From positions 172,259-236,258 of IMG/VR virus record IMGVR_UViG_3300032268_000986: DNA of 64,000 nt; one strand, written 5' to 3'. The notes beneath the pieces were generated by a model. The model was given only the letters and a program-made list of their open reading frames with translations, was not told where the DNA came from and ran no database searches. This document shows positions 57,502 through 64,000 of the stretch, piece after piece. A program made the position numbers and the translations under genes. Source of the DNA: a virus. Positions within the stretch are counted from its first letter, which is position 1. Every line of letters begins with the position of its first letter.

Positions 57502-58074
57502 TCATCGACGACTTATTTCGCTGATGGAGTCACACACATTTAGCGCCAGGGCTTCTTCGGCACTGAGCCACACATCATGTGGTGGCAACAGAGTTTTGCG
57601 TATTTCTTCTTGGCCAAGTCCAGTGCAGGCCTCGTAGTGTGCCAGCATGCGTTTGTGTGTGAGTTCAAACTCTTTCATGGTGGCAAACAGTTCATGTGCT
57701 TTGCCGTCTGACCCCCAGCTAAATTGATGACTCAAGATAGATGTGTTGGGTGTCAGCACACGTCGGCCAGCGGTGCCTGCTAGAAAAATCAACAGGCCAG
57801 CTGATGCAATAGTGCCCAATCCCACGGTCTTGATTGGTATGTTGCTACTGTGCATGACGTCAATCAAGGCAAAGGCCGCGGACACATCTCCGCCTTCACT
57901 ACAGATCATCAACAGCAATTCTTTGCGTTTTTTCTTGTTGATGAAATTTTCATGCAAAACCCACTCGATTATGGGACGAATGCTTTCAGTGTCTACTGCG
58001 CCCATGAACACATACATGCCTGCATCCGCAAGCTGTTGACTGTGTGAATTTGTGGTTTCTGTTTCTGCTGTCAT
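57502..58074 (-). CDS. Second ClpP-like protease
   Basis: 190 residues from MTAETETTNSHSQQ at 58074, downstream of a GCTAAATA box. S91 in GLGTIASAG, H116 in SILSHQFSWG, D167 in LLPPHDVWLS keep the serine-protease triad; SEGGDVSAAFALID is the strand-turn motif. It is more diverged than the ClpP at 55.3 kb and closer to phage head-maturation-type ClpP-like proteins. Having two suggests two cutting jobs, perhaps host protein turnover and capsid processing. Confidence 0.82.
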   Translation of the reverse strand: MTAETETTNSHSQQLADAGMYVFMGAVDTESIRPIIEWVLHENFINKKKRKELLLMICSEGGDVSAAFALIDVMHSSNIPIKTVGLGTIASAGLLIFLAGTAGRRVLTPNTSILSHQFSWGSDGKAHELFATMKEFELTHKRMLAHYEACTGLGQEEIRKTLLPPHDVWLSAEEALALNVCDSISEISRR

Positions 58075-58091
58075 TGCATGCCCGTTTTTGG

Positions 58092-58097
58092 TATTTA
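58092..58097 (-). promoter_or_regulatory. Late-promoter-like GCTAAATA box
   Basis: Minus strand, 17 bases before the ATG at 58074 and overlapping the stop region of the FlgT-like gene. Confidence 0.5.
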
Positions 58098-59129
58098 GCG
58101 ACACTGGGATCTCCTGACTACATTAACTTCTGCTGAAGTGACCTGTTCAATTTGATCAATTCCTATTTTTAATACTACATTTAATGTTTCTTTGCCTTGA
58201 ATCTGGATGCGTCGGCTGCCAATCTCATTGAGATAACGGCTGCGATATTCACTCTGATCCAGCTCGGCTGCTGAGAAGCAGTACACCCGATCTCGACCCG
58301 TGGTGGTCTGCAGGGTCAAGCGATACATGGGTTCAGAATGCACCATGTGACGGCGCATGATGTGCCAGGCCTGATCATCGTTGAACCAAGCACCGGGATT
58401 GTCGGCCACTAGATTTATATCCAGCACAATGCTGGCCGGCGCTGAGGCACAAGAATTTAGACCCGGATTGCATCGTGGGTACTGATTGATTGTATGCAGG
58501 GTATCTTGCATGGCTTGAATAAACTTCTTGTTCCAGGAAATGCGAAACGGAACCAAAAGATGTGCTTGTCGATTGCTGTCAAAATCCACCTTGACCGGTT
58601 GCAATCGCAGATCAAACGCTCGAGCAGGATAATCCTGCATCACAGTGTTCAGCACCTGGTCGGCGCCCTGGCGTTGTTGCACAAGGGATCCGATTTGCAC
58701 AGCCACACGATCACCGTTGATCTGTCCTGCTGTGGCACTGTTGTTGAGCAATCGGTTGGCAATGGCATTGTGAGCCACCCAGACTTCCATGACCACTCGC
58801 ACGGATCTGCCCTGGTCCACACGCTCAACAATGTTGTAACGATCAACCACACCTGAACTGTAGTTGATGATGTCTTCGCGCCCAATGCGATTGTTGCGCA
58901 TCTCAGTTTCATTCAGCACCACAGTGCCCACAGCCTGCTCAACTGCTAGCCTAAACGCCTGTTGCCGAGCCTGCTCAAAGTTGGGTGCTGTGGCTTCGAC
59001 CTTGATGTAGTACACTGGCACTCGATCCAAGACCAAGTACTGTGCCGCAGTCAGCACCAGCCCTGCCACCTGAGCCTGAGCAGTGGCTGTTGCTGTGGCC
59101 AGCAACAGAGCCGCAAAATAGCGTTTCAT
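58095..59129 (-). CDS. FlgT-like secreted protein
   Basis: 344 residues with a Sec signal (MKRYFAALLLATATATAQAQ). The domain YYIKVEATAPNFEQARQQAF, RLAVEQAVGTVVLNETEMRN, REDIINYSSGVVDRYNIVER and VRVVMEVWVAH follows the FlgT N-terminal pattern (periplasmic flagellar collar protein). It is coupled as TAATG to an LPP20-type lipoprotein, and FlgP-type LPP20 proteins accompany FlgT in flagellar gene clusters. A periplasmic location is clear; a flagellar role is inference. Confidence 0.6.
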   Translation of the reverse strand: MKRYFAALLLATATATAQAQVAGLVLTAAQYLVLDRVPVYYIKVEATAPNFEQARQQAFRLAVEQAVGTVVLNETEMRNNRIGREDIINYSSGVVDRYNIVERVDQGRSVRVVMEVWVAHNAIANRLLNNSATAGQINGDRVAVQIGSLVQQRQGADQVLNTVMQDYPARAFDLRLQPVKVDFDSNRQAHLLVPFRISWNKKFIQAMQDTLHTINQYPRCNPGLNSCASAPASIVLDINLVADNPGAWFNDDQAWHIMRRHMVHSEPMYRLTLQTTTGRDRVYCFSAAELDQSEYRSRYLNEIGSRRIQIQGKETLNVVLKIGIDQIEQVTSAEVNVVRRSQCR

Positions 59130-59746
59130 TATCGGCCGAACCGGCTGCGAAAGTAATCGGCTGCTTGCTCGCTGTCACGATCCCAGCGAATGGTCACGGA
59201 CACTTCTTGTATGCCAGTGATATCTTCACGAGTCTTGCGGAAACCACGCAAGATGGTCTGTGCATTGCTACGCACATTTTCAGTGAGTTCGACCACGGTG
59301 TCGTTGTTGTTCTCACGCAAGGAGACCTTGTTGGCTTCCTGGTCAGTCATGGCCACTGTTTGGCCATTGTCATTGCCCGAACGCACTCGGTCCTGTGCTT
59401 TTTCAAGATTCTTGGCAATCACATTCTTGACCTGTGTGGTAGTGATCTGTTCATTCAAGAATCGTGCCACCTGTGCCTTGGCCCTGAGTTCAGCGCGAGT
59501 CAGCGCAGACTTGCGGTTGGTAGCAGTACCACCAAAGCTGGAATCAGTGCCCACTACTTCCAAGGCAACAATTTCACAGTTGGTCTTGGACCAACTGAAC
59601 CATGCGCACTTGGTTTCAATCTTGATGTTCTCGCCAACAAAACTAGTGGCTAGTTTTTGTTCGCTGATGGGTCCAGTTTGTTTGCCAGTAGAACTACAGC
59701 CGGCCAAGATGGCCACAGCAACTAGGGAAAGAGCAAGGTGTTTCAT
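59129..59746 (-). CDS. LPP20/FlgP-like lipoprotein
   Basis: 205 residues. Lipobox ILAGCSS at about 13-18. ALTRAELRAKAQVARFLNEQ, a later Asn/Val-rich helix (VRSNAQTILRGFRKTRED) and VSVTIRWDRDSEQAADYF are the LPP20-type pattern of alternating helix and strand. FlgP proteins of this type form an outer-membrane ring around the flagellum. Preceded by AAGGA and a sigma70 promoter. Confidence 0.65.
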   Translation of the reverse strand: MKHLALSLVAVAILAGCSSTGKQTGPISEQKLATSFVGENIKIETKCAWFSWSKTNCEIVALEVVGTDSSFGGTATNRKSALTRAELRAKAQVARFLNEQITTTQVKNVIAKNLEKAQDRVRSGNDNGQTVAMTDQEANKVSLRENNNDTVVELTENVRSNAQTILRGFRKTREDITGIQEVSVTIRWDRDSEQAADYFRSRFGR

Positions 59747-59775
59747 AACTGTCCTTTTGAGTTTAACATGTTAGT

Positions 59776-59804
59776 ATTGTAAGTGAATTTGAATTATTGG
59801 TCAA
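59776..59804 (-). promoter_or_regulatory. Sigma70 promoter TTGACC-17-TACAAT
   Basis: -35 at 59799-59804, overlapping the stop of the 51-aa gene; -10 at 59776-59781. Drives the lipoprotein and FlgT-like genes. Confidence 0.8.
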
Positions 59805-59956
59805 CCAGAATCTGCATCGCGATTCTGATGTTTGGGTTTGCGCCGGTACTCGGTCTTGCTCTTTTCCACACGACCGCGAAACGGCAAGTCTCGATCAAAC
59901 AAGGCTCGATGAGCACGTTGCTTTACAGGCGGCAGTGTGAATTGGATTGGCTTCAT
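59801..59956 (-). CDS. 51-aa basic micropeptide, predicted leaderless
   Basis: ATG at 59956, TGA at 59801. KPIQFTLPPVKQRAHRALFD then RDLPFRGRVEKSKTEYRRKP. Basic and Pro-rich; I recall relatives in large metagenomic phages. The -10 box ends ten bases before the A of ATG, giving a leader of about three bases and no Shine-Dalgarno sequence. Confidence 0.55.
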   Translation of the reverse strand: MKPIQFTLPPVKQRAHRALFDRDLPFRGRVEKSKTEYRRKPKHQNRDADSG

Positions 59957-59965
59957 AATGCAGTA

Positions 59966-59994
59966 ATTATAGCAAATTGGGAATTATTGGTCAA
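59966..59994 (-). promoter_or_regulatory. Sigma70 promoter TTGACC-17-TATAAT
   Basis: -35 at 59989-59994, -10 at 59966-59971; predicted +1 at about 59959. Confidence 0.85.
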
Positions 59995-60013
59995 TCAGAC
60001 CAGTGTTGTGTTT

Positions 60014-60241
60014 TTACAACCCCACATGTTTTTTGATCACATAACGAGCAATTTTCTCGTCAAAGTACATGCGAACACCGTCACGCTCAGGCTCGTTGGC
60101 TACCATTTCGCCCAACTCTGTGGCCAAGGCATGTGTGAATCGAGTCAGAATGGCCTGGGTATCTTCCATCTGATCCAAGGGATCTCGATCTAGGATTTCT
60201 GCAAATTTGCCGATAAGTTCTTGTACGTTTGAGTGCATCAT
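60014..60241 (-). CDS. Small acidic hypothetical protein
   Basis: 75 residues starting MMHSNVQELIGKFAEILDRD (the second Met is an equally good start; AAGGAG upstream), then ILTRFTHALATELGEMVANE. Helical, no family recognised. Own promoter. Confidence 0.6.
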   Translation of the reverse strand: MMHSNVQELIGKFAEILDRDPLDQMEDTQAILTRFTHALATELGEMVANEPERDGVRMYFDEKIARYVIKKHVGL

Positions 60242-60271
60242 GTTGGGCTCCTTTTTGTCAATCTATGCTAT

Positions 60272-60300
60272 ATTATAGCAAATTAGGAATATTTGGTCAA
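60272..60300 (-). promoter_or_regulatory. Sigma70 promoter TTGACC-17-TATAAT
   Basis: -35 at 60295-60300, -10 at 60272-60277. Confidence 0.85.
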
Positions 60301-60301
60301 G

Positions 60302-60328
60302 AAAAACCCTGCTTTAAGCAGGGTTTTT
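60302..60328 (-). terminator. Rho-independent terminator
   Basis: Perfect hairpin AAAAACCCTGC / GCAGGGTTTTT with a five-base loop, 20 bases after the stop of the phasin-like gene. Confidence 0.85.
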
Positions 60329-60347
60329 GCAAGGTAGTACTTGAGTA

Positions 60348-60623
60348 TTACTTTTTAGCTGTTTGTGCTGTGTAGGCTTTCATGATACCTTCGCCAAACT
60401 TGACATAGTCAAACTTGGTGGCTTCTTGCATGGCTTTCACAGTTTCACTGGCCACTGTGGCGGCAGCATCTGTGGTGGCCTTGACGGCTTTTTTGGTGTA
60501 GTCAGCTTGAGAGTCAATGAACTTGATCATGGCTTCTTTGGCTGCTTCGTTTGTGACAAAGGTGTTGACAAAAGTCTTTTTACCGGTTTGAACGGTGTCG
60601 ATGAATGCGTCTGCTGTAAACAT
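60348..60623 (-). CDS. Phasin-like helical protein
   Basis: 91 residues: MFTADAFIDTVQTGKKTFVN, TFVTNEAAKEAMIKFIDSQA, DYTKKAVKATTDAAATVASE, and a tail FGEGIMKAYTAQTAKK. The amphipathic Ala/Thr helices resemble small phasins, which coat polyhydroxyalkanoate granules. It stands alone between a terminator and its own promoter, suggesting strong early expression. Similarity is compositional, so this is tentative. Confidence 0.5.
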   Translation of the reverse strand: MFTADAFIDTVQTGKKTFVNTFVTNEAAKEAMIKFIDSQADYTKKAVKATTDAAATVASETVKAMQEATKFDYVKFGEGIMKAYTAQTAKK

Positions 60624-60685
60624 AGTGTTCTCCTTAATTAAGCAAGTTTACTATAGGACCCGGCCTATCCAGCGCCCTATGTATT

Positions 60686-60714
60686 ATTGTAACATTATTT
60701 ATGCTGCTCTGCAA
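60686..60714 (-). promoter_or_regulatory. Putative sigma70 promoter TTGCAG-17-TACAAT
   Basis: -10 at 60686-60691, weaker -35 at 60709-60714; before the phasin-like gene. Confidence 0.5.
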
Positions 60715-60747
60715 CATTTTTTAAAAAATAAATTAGTAGCCGATCAC

Positions 60748-60753
60748 TAAATA
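60748..60753 (+). promoter_or_regulatory. Late-promoter-like ACTAAATA box
   Basis: Plus strand, 20 bases before the ATG at 60774, with AAGGAG between. Confidence 0.6.
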
Positions 60754-60773
60754 CTTGTGCAAGGAGACAAACA

Positions 60774-61127
60774 ATGTTTGCAAAAATCAAAGAGTTATTT
60801 TTTGGAAAGCCAGCACCGATCAGTGCAGAAGCCCCGTACAAAGTCGAAGCGCCTGAGCCGTTACCCGAAGTCAAAACCGAAATCAAGAGTGATGGTGGTA
60901 CATGGCCATTCCCTACCATGGCGCCAGTTGCGGAAAGCACAACCTACAAAGTGCCCGAGCCAGCGGCTACCACACCAATCCCATTGGTACCAGAAAAGTC
61001 TGTGGCTTCCACTAAACCTGCCAAAAAAGCACCTGCCAAAAAAGCACCTGCCAAAAAAGCACCTGCCAAAAAGTCCAGTGCAGCCAAAGCAGCCGCCAAG
61101 CCCCGCGCTAAAAAATCTCCCAAATAA
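60774..61127 (+). CDS. Histone-H1-like protein with Lys/Ala/Pro repeats
   Basis: 117 residues. The first 80 are Pro/Glu rich (EAPEPLPEVKTEIKSDGGTW). The C-terminal 45 consist of AKKAP repeats, three encoded by exact 15-base tandem copies at 61020-61064. Such tails bind DNA like histone H1 or bacterial HC1. It has a late-type box upstream and a strong terminator downstream, so it is probably an abundant late DNA-binding protein. Confidence 0.65.
   Translation: MFAKIKELFFGKPAPISAEAPYKVEAPEPLPEVKTEIKSDGGTWPFPTMAPVAESTTYKVPEPAATTPIPLVPEKSVASTKPAKKAPAKKAPAKKAPAKKSSAAKAAAKPRAKKSPK
61020..61064 (+). repeat. Three exact 15-bp tandem repeats
   Basis: gccaaaaaagcacct three times, encoding AKKAP in the histone-like tail. 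Confidence 0.9.
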
Positions 61128-61151
61128 AAAGGAGCCCGGGGCTCCTTTTTT
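61126..61151 (+). terminator. Rho-independent terminator (bidirectional)
   Basis: AAAAAGGAGCCC / GGGGCTCCTTTTTT hairpin, overlapping the stop of the histone-like gene and reaching the stop of the opposing membrane-protein gene. Confidence 0.85.
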
Positions 61152-61437
61152 ACATCATCATTCTAACCAGGCCAACTGTGTCTATTGTGGTCAGCAATAG
61201 ATAGTTAGCCAGCATGCCAAAAGATTTCCTAGTCCAACTAGCCCAAGCATACATGGCACAGCCAAGAATCCAAACAGGATAAAGAGCAAGAAGCGGAGGC
61301 GTGGGGACTGTGAGTGCCATAGTAACACTGCAACCAATGCTAGCAGCCCAAGCAAGCAACTCAATAACAAAGCGAACTCGGTTAGATCTAAAATCATCTC
61401 GTATCCAATCAAAGGTGGGTTTTAAAAGTGTGTTCAT
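61150..61437 (-). CDS. Small integral membrane protein
   Basis: 95 residues. Segments VRFVIELLAWAASIGCSVTM, LLALYPVWILGCAMYAWASW and FGMLANYLLLTTIDTVGLVR span the membrane about three times. I recall relatives in T4-like phages. The length and pattern are like half of a small transporter, but no family is clear. ATGA overlap with the amidinotransferase gene. Confidence 0.65.
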   Translation of the reverse strand: MNTLLKPTFDWIRDDFRSNRVRFVIELLAWAASIGCSVTMALTVPTPPLLALYPVWILGCAMYAWASWTRKSFGMLANYLLLTTIDTVGLVRMMM

Positions 61438-62594
61438 GATCTACTGGGAAAATAATCTTGTTGTTGCCCTGGTCGGTTCAGGTCCAATGTCATGCAATGA
61501 ACTCCCCCGTCCCAAAAATAAGAGTGCGGAATGTCTAGCACATGCACAGCGATTCCGTGCTTCTCCAGTCTAGAAATTAGTTTGGTGTTTTGCACACTGG
61601 AGATGACATTTTTTTCATTGACCACTAGCATGTTCACATCAAATATGCTTTCTCCTGATGATCCAATCCAGGAATTGAAACTAGCTTCCACAGTTGCTAT
61701 CAGCTCTTGGTCTTGTTCATGTCCGGGAATCCACCAACGTGATTTTGTTTTTTTAAAAAACTCTTTGTACTTGCTGTATTGAGCAGCCATTGCATTTGTG
61801 TTTTTGACATATATCACTTCCCAGTCTGGAAAATACGTGTCATAGTCGATTACACAGTTGGGATCATCATGTGCCACAATCAGCCCCGGACACACAATAC
61901 AAAATATGCCATCGGTGTGCCCAACCGAGTCAATTATGTGATTGCGATAATTTGGAAATTCTGCATCGTACATGTTTTTTAATTGACCCATGTCCCGATC
62001 CTGGATTGATGTTCCAAAATACAAATCCTGTCCTGCCCTGGTTAGTGCGCCGCCATCAGACCGGTCCCAGTCAATTGTTTGATTTCCTTGCTGTTTGACA
62101 AATTGCAAGATATCACCGTGGGTGTCGTTGAAATGAGTGAAAAAACACATTTCTTGCGCCAGGCCAAATTGATCATATGCTTCAGTTATGTGCGATTCAG
62201 GGGCATGGGCTAAGAAATCATAAACGTTGTTGTACCTCTCCCAGGCCGGATCTGCTATGTTGTTGTAGTATTTTTTCCAGTATTGTGCGCTCCAGTCTTG
62301 ATAATAAAATTTATCACCAATCATCATCATGTGATTACGCGGTTGTAGTGGTGGTACAAACACATTTTTTTCATGTGCAGGATACTGCAAATTCACGTTT
62401 GGCCTGAGTACTTGTACCCCAAGCTCGTGCAGTTTGTTTGCCAACAACTGTGAGCCATGTTCGGTCTCAATAGCCATTCTTTCAAACAAATCTCTCACAC
62501 GGGGCACAGTGATCCAAGCATAGTATTCAGGAGGCAGTGTGCGGCCAACAATGCATGTTTTCAGTGGATCCCAGTCTTGATTCACACTAAGCAT
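61434..62594 (-). CDS. Amidinotransferase-like (pentein) enzyme
   Basis: 386 residues. Pentein-fold marks: SDGGALTRAGQDLYFG, H226 in SVGHTDGIFCIVCPG (HxD), and the catalytic Cys C367 in WDGGVHCMTLDLNR. It looks most like glycine/inosamine amidinotransferases, which move an amidino group from arginine to an amine, though a deiminase activity is also possible for this fold. It lies in an operon with UV endonuclease and a membrane protein. Confidence 0.8.
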   Translation of the reverse strand: MLSVNQDWDPLKTCIVGRTLPPEYYAWITVPRVRDLFERMAIETEHGSQLLANKLHELGVQVLRPNVNLQYPAHEKNVFVPPLQPRNHMMMIGDKFYYQDWSAQYWKKYYNNIADPAWERYNNVYDFLAHAPESHITEAYDQFGLAQEMCFFTHFNDTHGDILQFVKQQGNQTIDWDRSDGGALTRAGQDLYFGTSIQDRDMGQLKNMYDAEFPNYRNHIIDSVGHTDGIFCIVCPGLIVAHDDPNCVIDYDTYFPDWEVIYVKNTNAMAAQYSKYKEFFKKTKSRWWIPGHEQDQELIATVEASFNSWIGSSGESIFDVNMLVVNEKNVISSVQNTKLISRLEKHGIAVHVLDIPHSYFWDGGVHCMTLDLNRPGQQQDYFPSRS

Positions 62595-63618
62595 GTTGTT
62601 GGTATCGTTGATAAACTTGTTCGCTGGCTAGATTCTTGCCCTTGGCCTCGCACTGGATATCAAAGTCTTCAGCAAACTCCAAGGCCCAATCTGTCACAGC
62701 GTCATTCCAGTAAAAGTCGCTGTGTGCTCGTAACTTTTGCTTCTTATAACCTGCATCAAGAAGGGCAGCAAGGTCTGGGAGAACTCGTTGATCATGATTG
62801 ACCAAAATATCTTCGCGACTAACTGAGTAGTGAAGAGCAGGACGAACACCACGCCAAGAGTCAATAACCCTTGCCACACGATGATCTTGAGGGGAGATGT
62901 ATTCGCCGGAATTGATCCAATGATGGTGTATGTCCAGTACGAGAGCCACATGCTCAGCCACAAGTAAAGTAGTATCAAGTCCATTGCTTATTTCATCATT
63001 TTCAATAGTTATGAGGTTGCGAGCCTCGGGTGTTAATTTACCCAGTGTGCGCAAGAACTTGGCCGGGCCACCTTTGCCCGAAAGATGCACATTGATTTTA
63101 AAACCATGATCATGCCAGGTAGCGCCATAGCCCATCCAACGTGCCATGTCTGCATGATACTCAAATTCTGCAATGCTACGTTCTACAATTTCGTCACTTT
63201 CCGACGCCAGCACACAGAACTGCCCGGGATGGAACGATATGCGCACACCCAGGCGACGAGCAGTCTCGCCAACAGGTGCAAAGATCTGGGCACAGTGCTC
63301 TTGTATTTCTGTGCGTTGCCACCAGCTGATCCAGTCTTTCTCAGTGTAGCCCTGCAACATTTCTGAGCCCAATCGAACCATACGCCGTTCGGGCGGCAGT
63401 GTGCCCACACGCTCGATCATGCGAACGGCTGCGGCAGCATTGTGATTCATGATATCCCATTGGCGTTGTTCAGCTTCGCTTTTGTGCTCGCGAAGCCAGC
63501 GCATAGTGGTTGAACGCCCGTTAAGGTCCCGGTCCTTTGCATTGACCTTCATGCCGCCGCATTCGGACGGGTCATTGAGCCATTTGCAACAGAAGCCAAT
63601 TCGAGTATATGTATTCAT
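62587..63618 (-). CDS. uvsE: UV-damage endonuclease (UvdE/UVDE)
   Basis: 343 residues from MNTYTRIGFCCKWLND at 63618. The TIM barrel motifs RRLGVRISFHPGQFCVLASE, ERSIAEFEYHADMARWMGYG, NLITIENDEISNG, LVLDIHHHWINSGEY, PALHYSVSRE and RAHSDFY hold the three-metal site of UVDE. The enzyme nicks DNA 5' of UV photoproducts. T4 uses DenV for this role. The sigma70 -10 is directly upstream of the ATG. Confidence 0.9.
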   Translation of the reverse strand: MNTYTRIGFCCKWLNDPSECGGMKVNAKDRDLNGRSTTMRWLREHKSEAEQRQWDIMNHNAAAAVRMIERVGTLPPERRMVRLGSEMLQGYTEKDWISWWQRTEIQEHCAQIFAPVGETARRLGVRISFHPGQFCVLASESDEIVERSIAEFEYHADMARWMGYGATWHDHGFKINVHLSGKGGPAKFLRTLGKLTPEARNLITIENDEISNGLDTTLLVAEHVALVLDIHHHWINSGEYISPQDHRVARVIDSWRGVRPALHYSVSREDILVNHDQRVLPDLAALLDAGYKKQKLRAHSDFYWNDAVTDWALEFAEDFDIQCEAKGKNLASEQVYQRYQQHA

Positions 63619-63623
63619 GCTGT

Positions 63624-63653
63624 ATTGTAGCACAGATTTGCAATTATTGTCAA
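63624..63653 (-). promoter_or_regulatory. Sigma70 promoter TTGACA-18-TACAAT
   Basis: -35 at 63648-63653, -10 at 63624-63629. Predicted +1 at about 63617, on the uvsE start codon. Confidence 0.7.
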
Positions 63654-63662
63654 GCCTTGACA

Positions 63663-63668
63663 TAAATA
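63663..63668 (+). promoter_or_regulatory. Late-promoter-like CATAAATA box
   Basis: Plus strand, 21 bases before the ATG at 63690. Confidence 0.55.
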
Positions 63669-63689
63669 CTTCATTATAGGACCCCAAGC

Positions 63690-64000
63690 ATGTACGTTAC
63701 TATCAACACCTACAACAACGAAATTGACACTCCAATTTTGGCCAATGACATTGAAACTACATACCTACAAATTTTTGAAAAAAGATTTGAACTTGGTCTA
63801 GTAGACGGCCAAGGTTTTACTTTCATGCAAAAGGATACCGTTGATGATAGTTGGTATTCCCGTGCGGCATGGGCTGCTAGTATAACATCTAACGAAGCAA
63901 TACATGGCAAGAGTCAGATCGGTGACACGGCAAAAGAGTTTGCGGAATCAAGAGTTTATTACTCACAGCGCCGTGCATGGAATACCCAGGAATCAGCTCA
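63690..64000 (+). CDS. Hypothetical protein, runs off right edge
   Basis: Open from an ATG at 63690 to the window end (103 codons plus two bases). It starts MYVTINTYNNEIDTPILAND and continues LQIFEKRFELGLVDGQGFTF. No family recognised; a late-type box precedes it. The C-terminus is beyond the window. Confidence 0.6.
   Translation, partial: MYVTINTYNNEIDTPILANDIETTYLQIFEKRFELGLVDGQGFTFMQKDTVDDSWYSRAAWAASITSNEAIHGKSQIGDTAKEFAESRVYYSQRRAWNTQESA

Noticed and set aside
1-64000. tRNA genes or an integrase/attachment site
   Set aside because: I found no cloverleaf-like sequence with a CCA-proximal TTCRANY arm and no recombinase gene on reading the window; a dedicated tRNA search would be needed to exclude them fully.

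Overview
The window looks like part of the genome of a large, strictly lytic T4-like myovirus. The T4-like signs are a sliding-clamp loader large subunit (gp44), a gp31/GroES-like co-chaperonin, PhoH, long tail-fibre genes, short N-termini resembling T4 capsid-targeting peptides, and TAAATA late-promoter-like boxes. Coding is very dense, most genes overlap by ATGA or TAATG, and most lie on the minus strand. I see no tRNA, integrase or CRISPR array. A tripartite-tricarboxylate (Bug/TctC) binding protein, a DUF3563-like protein and a phasin-like protein point to a proteobacterial, perhaps Burkholderiales-like aquatic host. That host assignment is inference.

Layout. 1-2.65 kb: a GH19-type endolysin (cut by the left edge), two small modular proteins with capsid-targeting-like N-termini, and an overlapping Rz/Rz1 spanin pair. 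2.7-5.95 kb: five translationally coupled metabolic-type genes (APS-kinase-like/nucleotidyltransferase fusion, 74-aa protein, 2OG-Fe oxygenase, sulfotransferase-like, TctC-like) behind an exact TATAAATA box. 6.0-10.4 kb: a methyltransferase, two capsid-targeted-looking proteins, one of them a 633-aa modular polyprotein, and two conserved T4-like proteins. 10.4-14.5 kb and 19.5-35.2 kb: tail fibres, adhesins and a virion subtilisin. 14.7-19.5 kb: PhoH, HAD phosphatase, clamp loader, co-chaperonin, a DnaE-like fragment and conserved unknowns. 35.2-39 kb: superoxide dismutase, IF-1, an SH3-fold protein, a SleB-like hydrolase and NadE. 39-53.4 kb: many small early-type genes, a large share of them directly behind near-identical host sigma70 promoters (TTGACC/A, 17 bp, TATAAT/TACAAT). 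53.5-60.7 kb: radical SAM enzyme, two ClpP-like proteases, a 527-aa putative internal protein, a FlgT-like/LPP20 lipoprotein pair and a phasin-like protein. 60.8-64 kb: a histone-H1-like protein, a membrane protein, an amidinotransferase, UV-damage endonuclease, and a gene running off the right edge.

How the parts fit. Two promoter grammars are visible: sigma70 promoters on the minus strand for small host-takeover genes, and TAAATA boxes for structural, lysis and metabolic genes. Several sigma70 promoters sit so close to the start codon that the mRNA should be leaderless. The most interesting system is a set of proteins that begin with capsid-targeting-like peptides ending in a T4 gp21-type cleavage motif. 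Two of these carry an exactly repeated 17-bp element encoding GVAEG, also a plausible cleavage site, and in the 633-aa protein predicted cleavage would expose buried Sec-like and Tat-like signal peptides. Superoxide dismutase carries the same kind of N-terminus, suggesting that it too is packaged in the capsid. No gene-free stretch exceeds about 200 bases.
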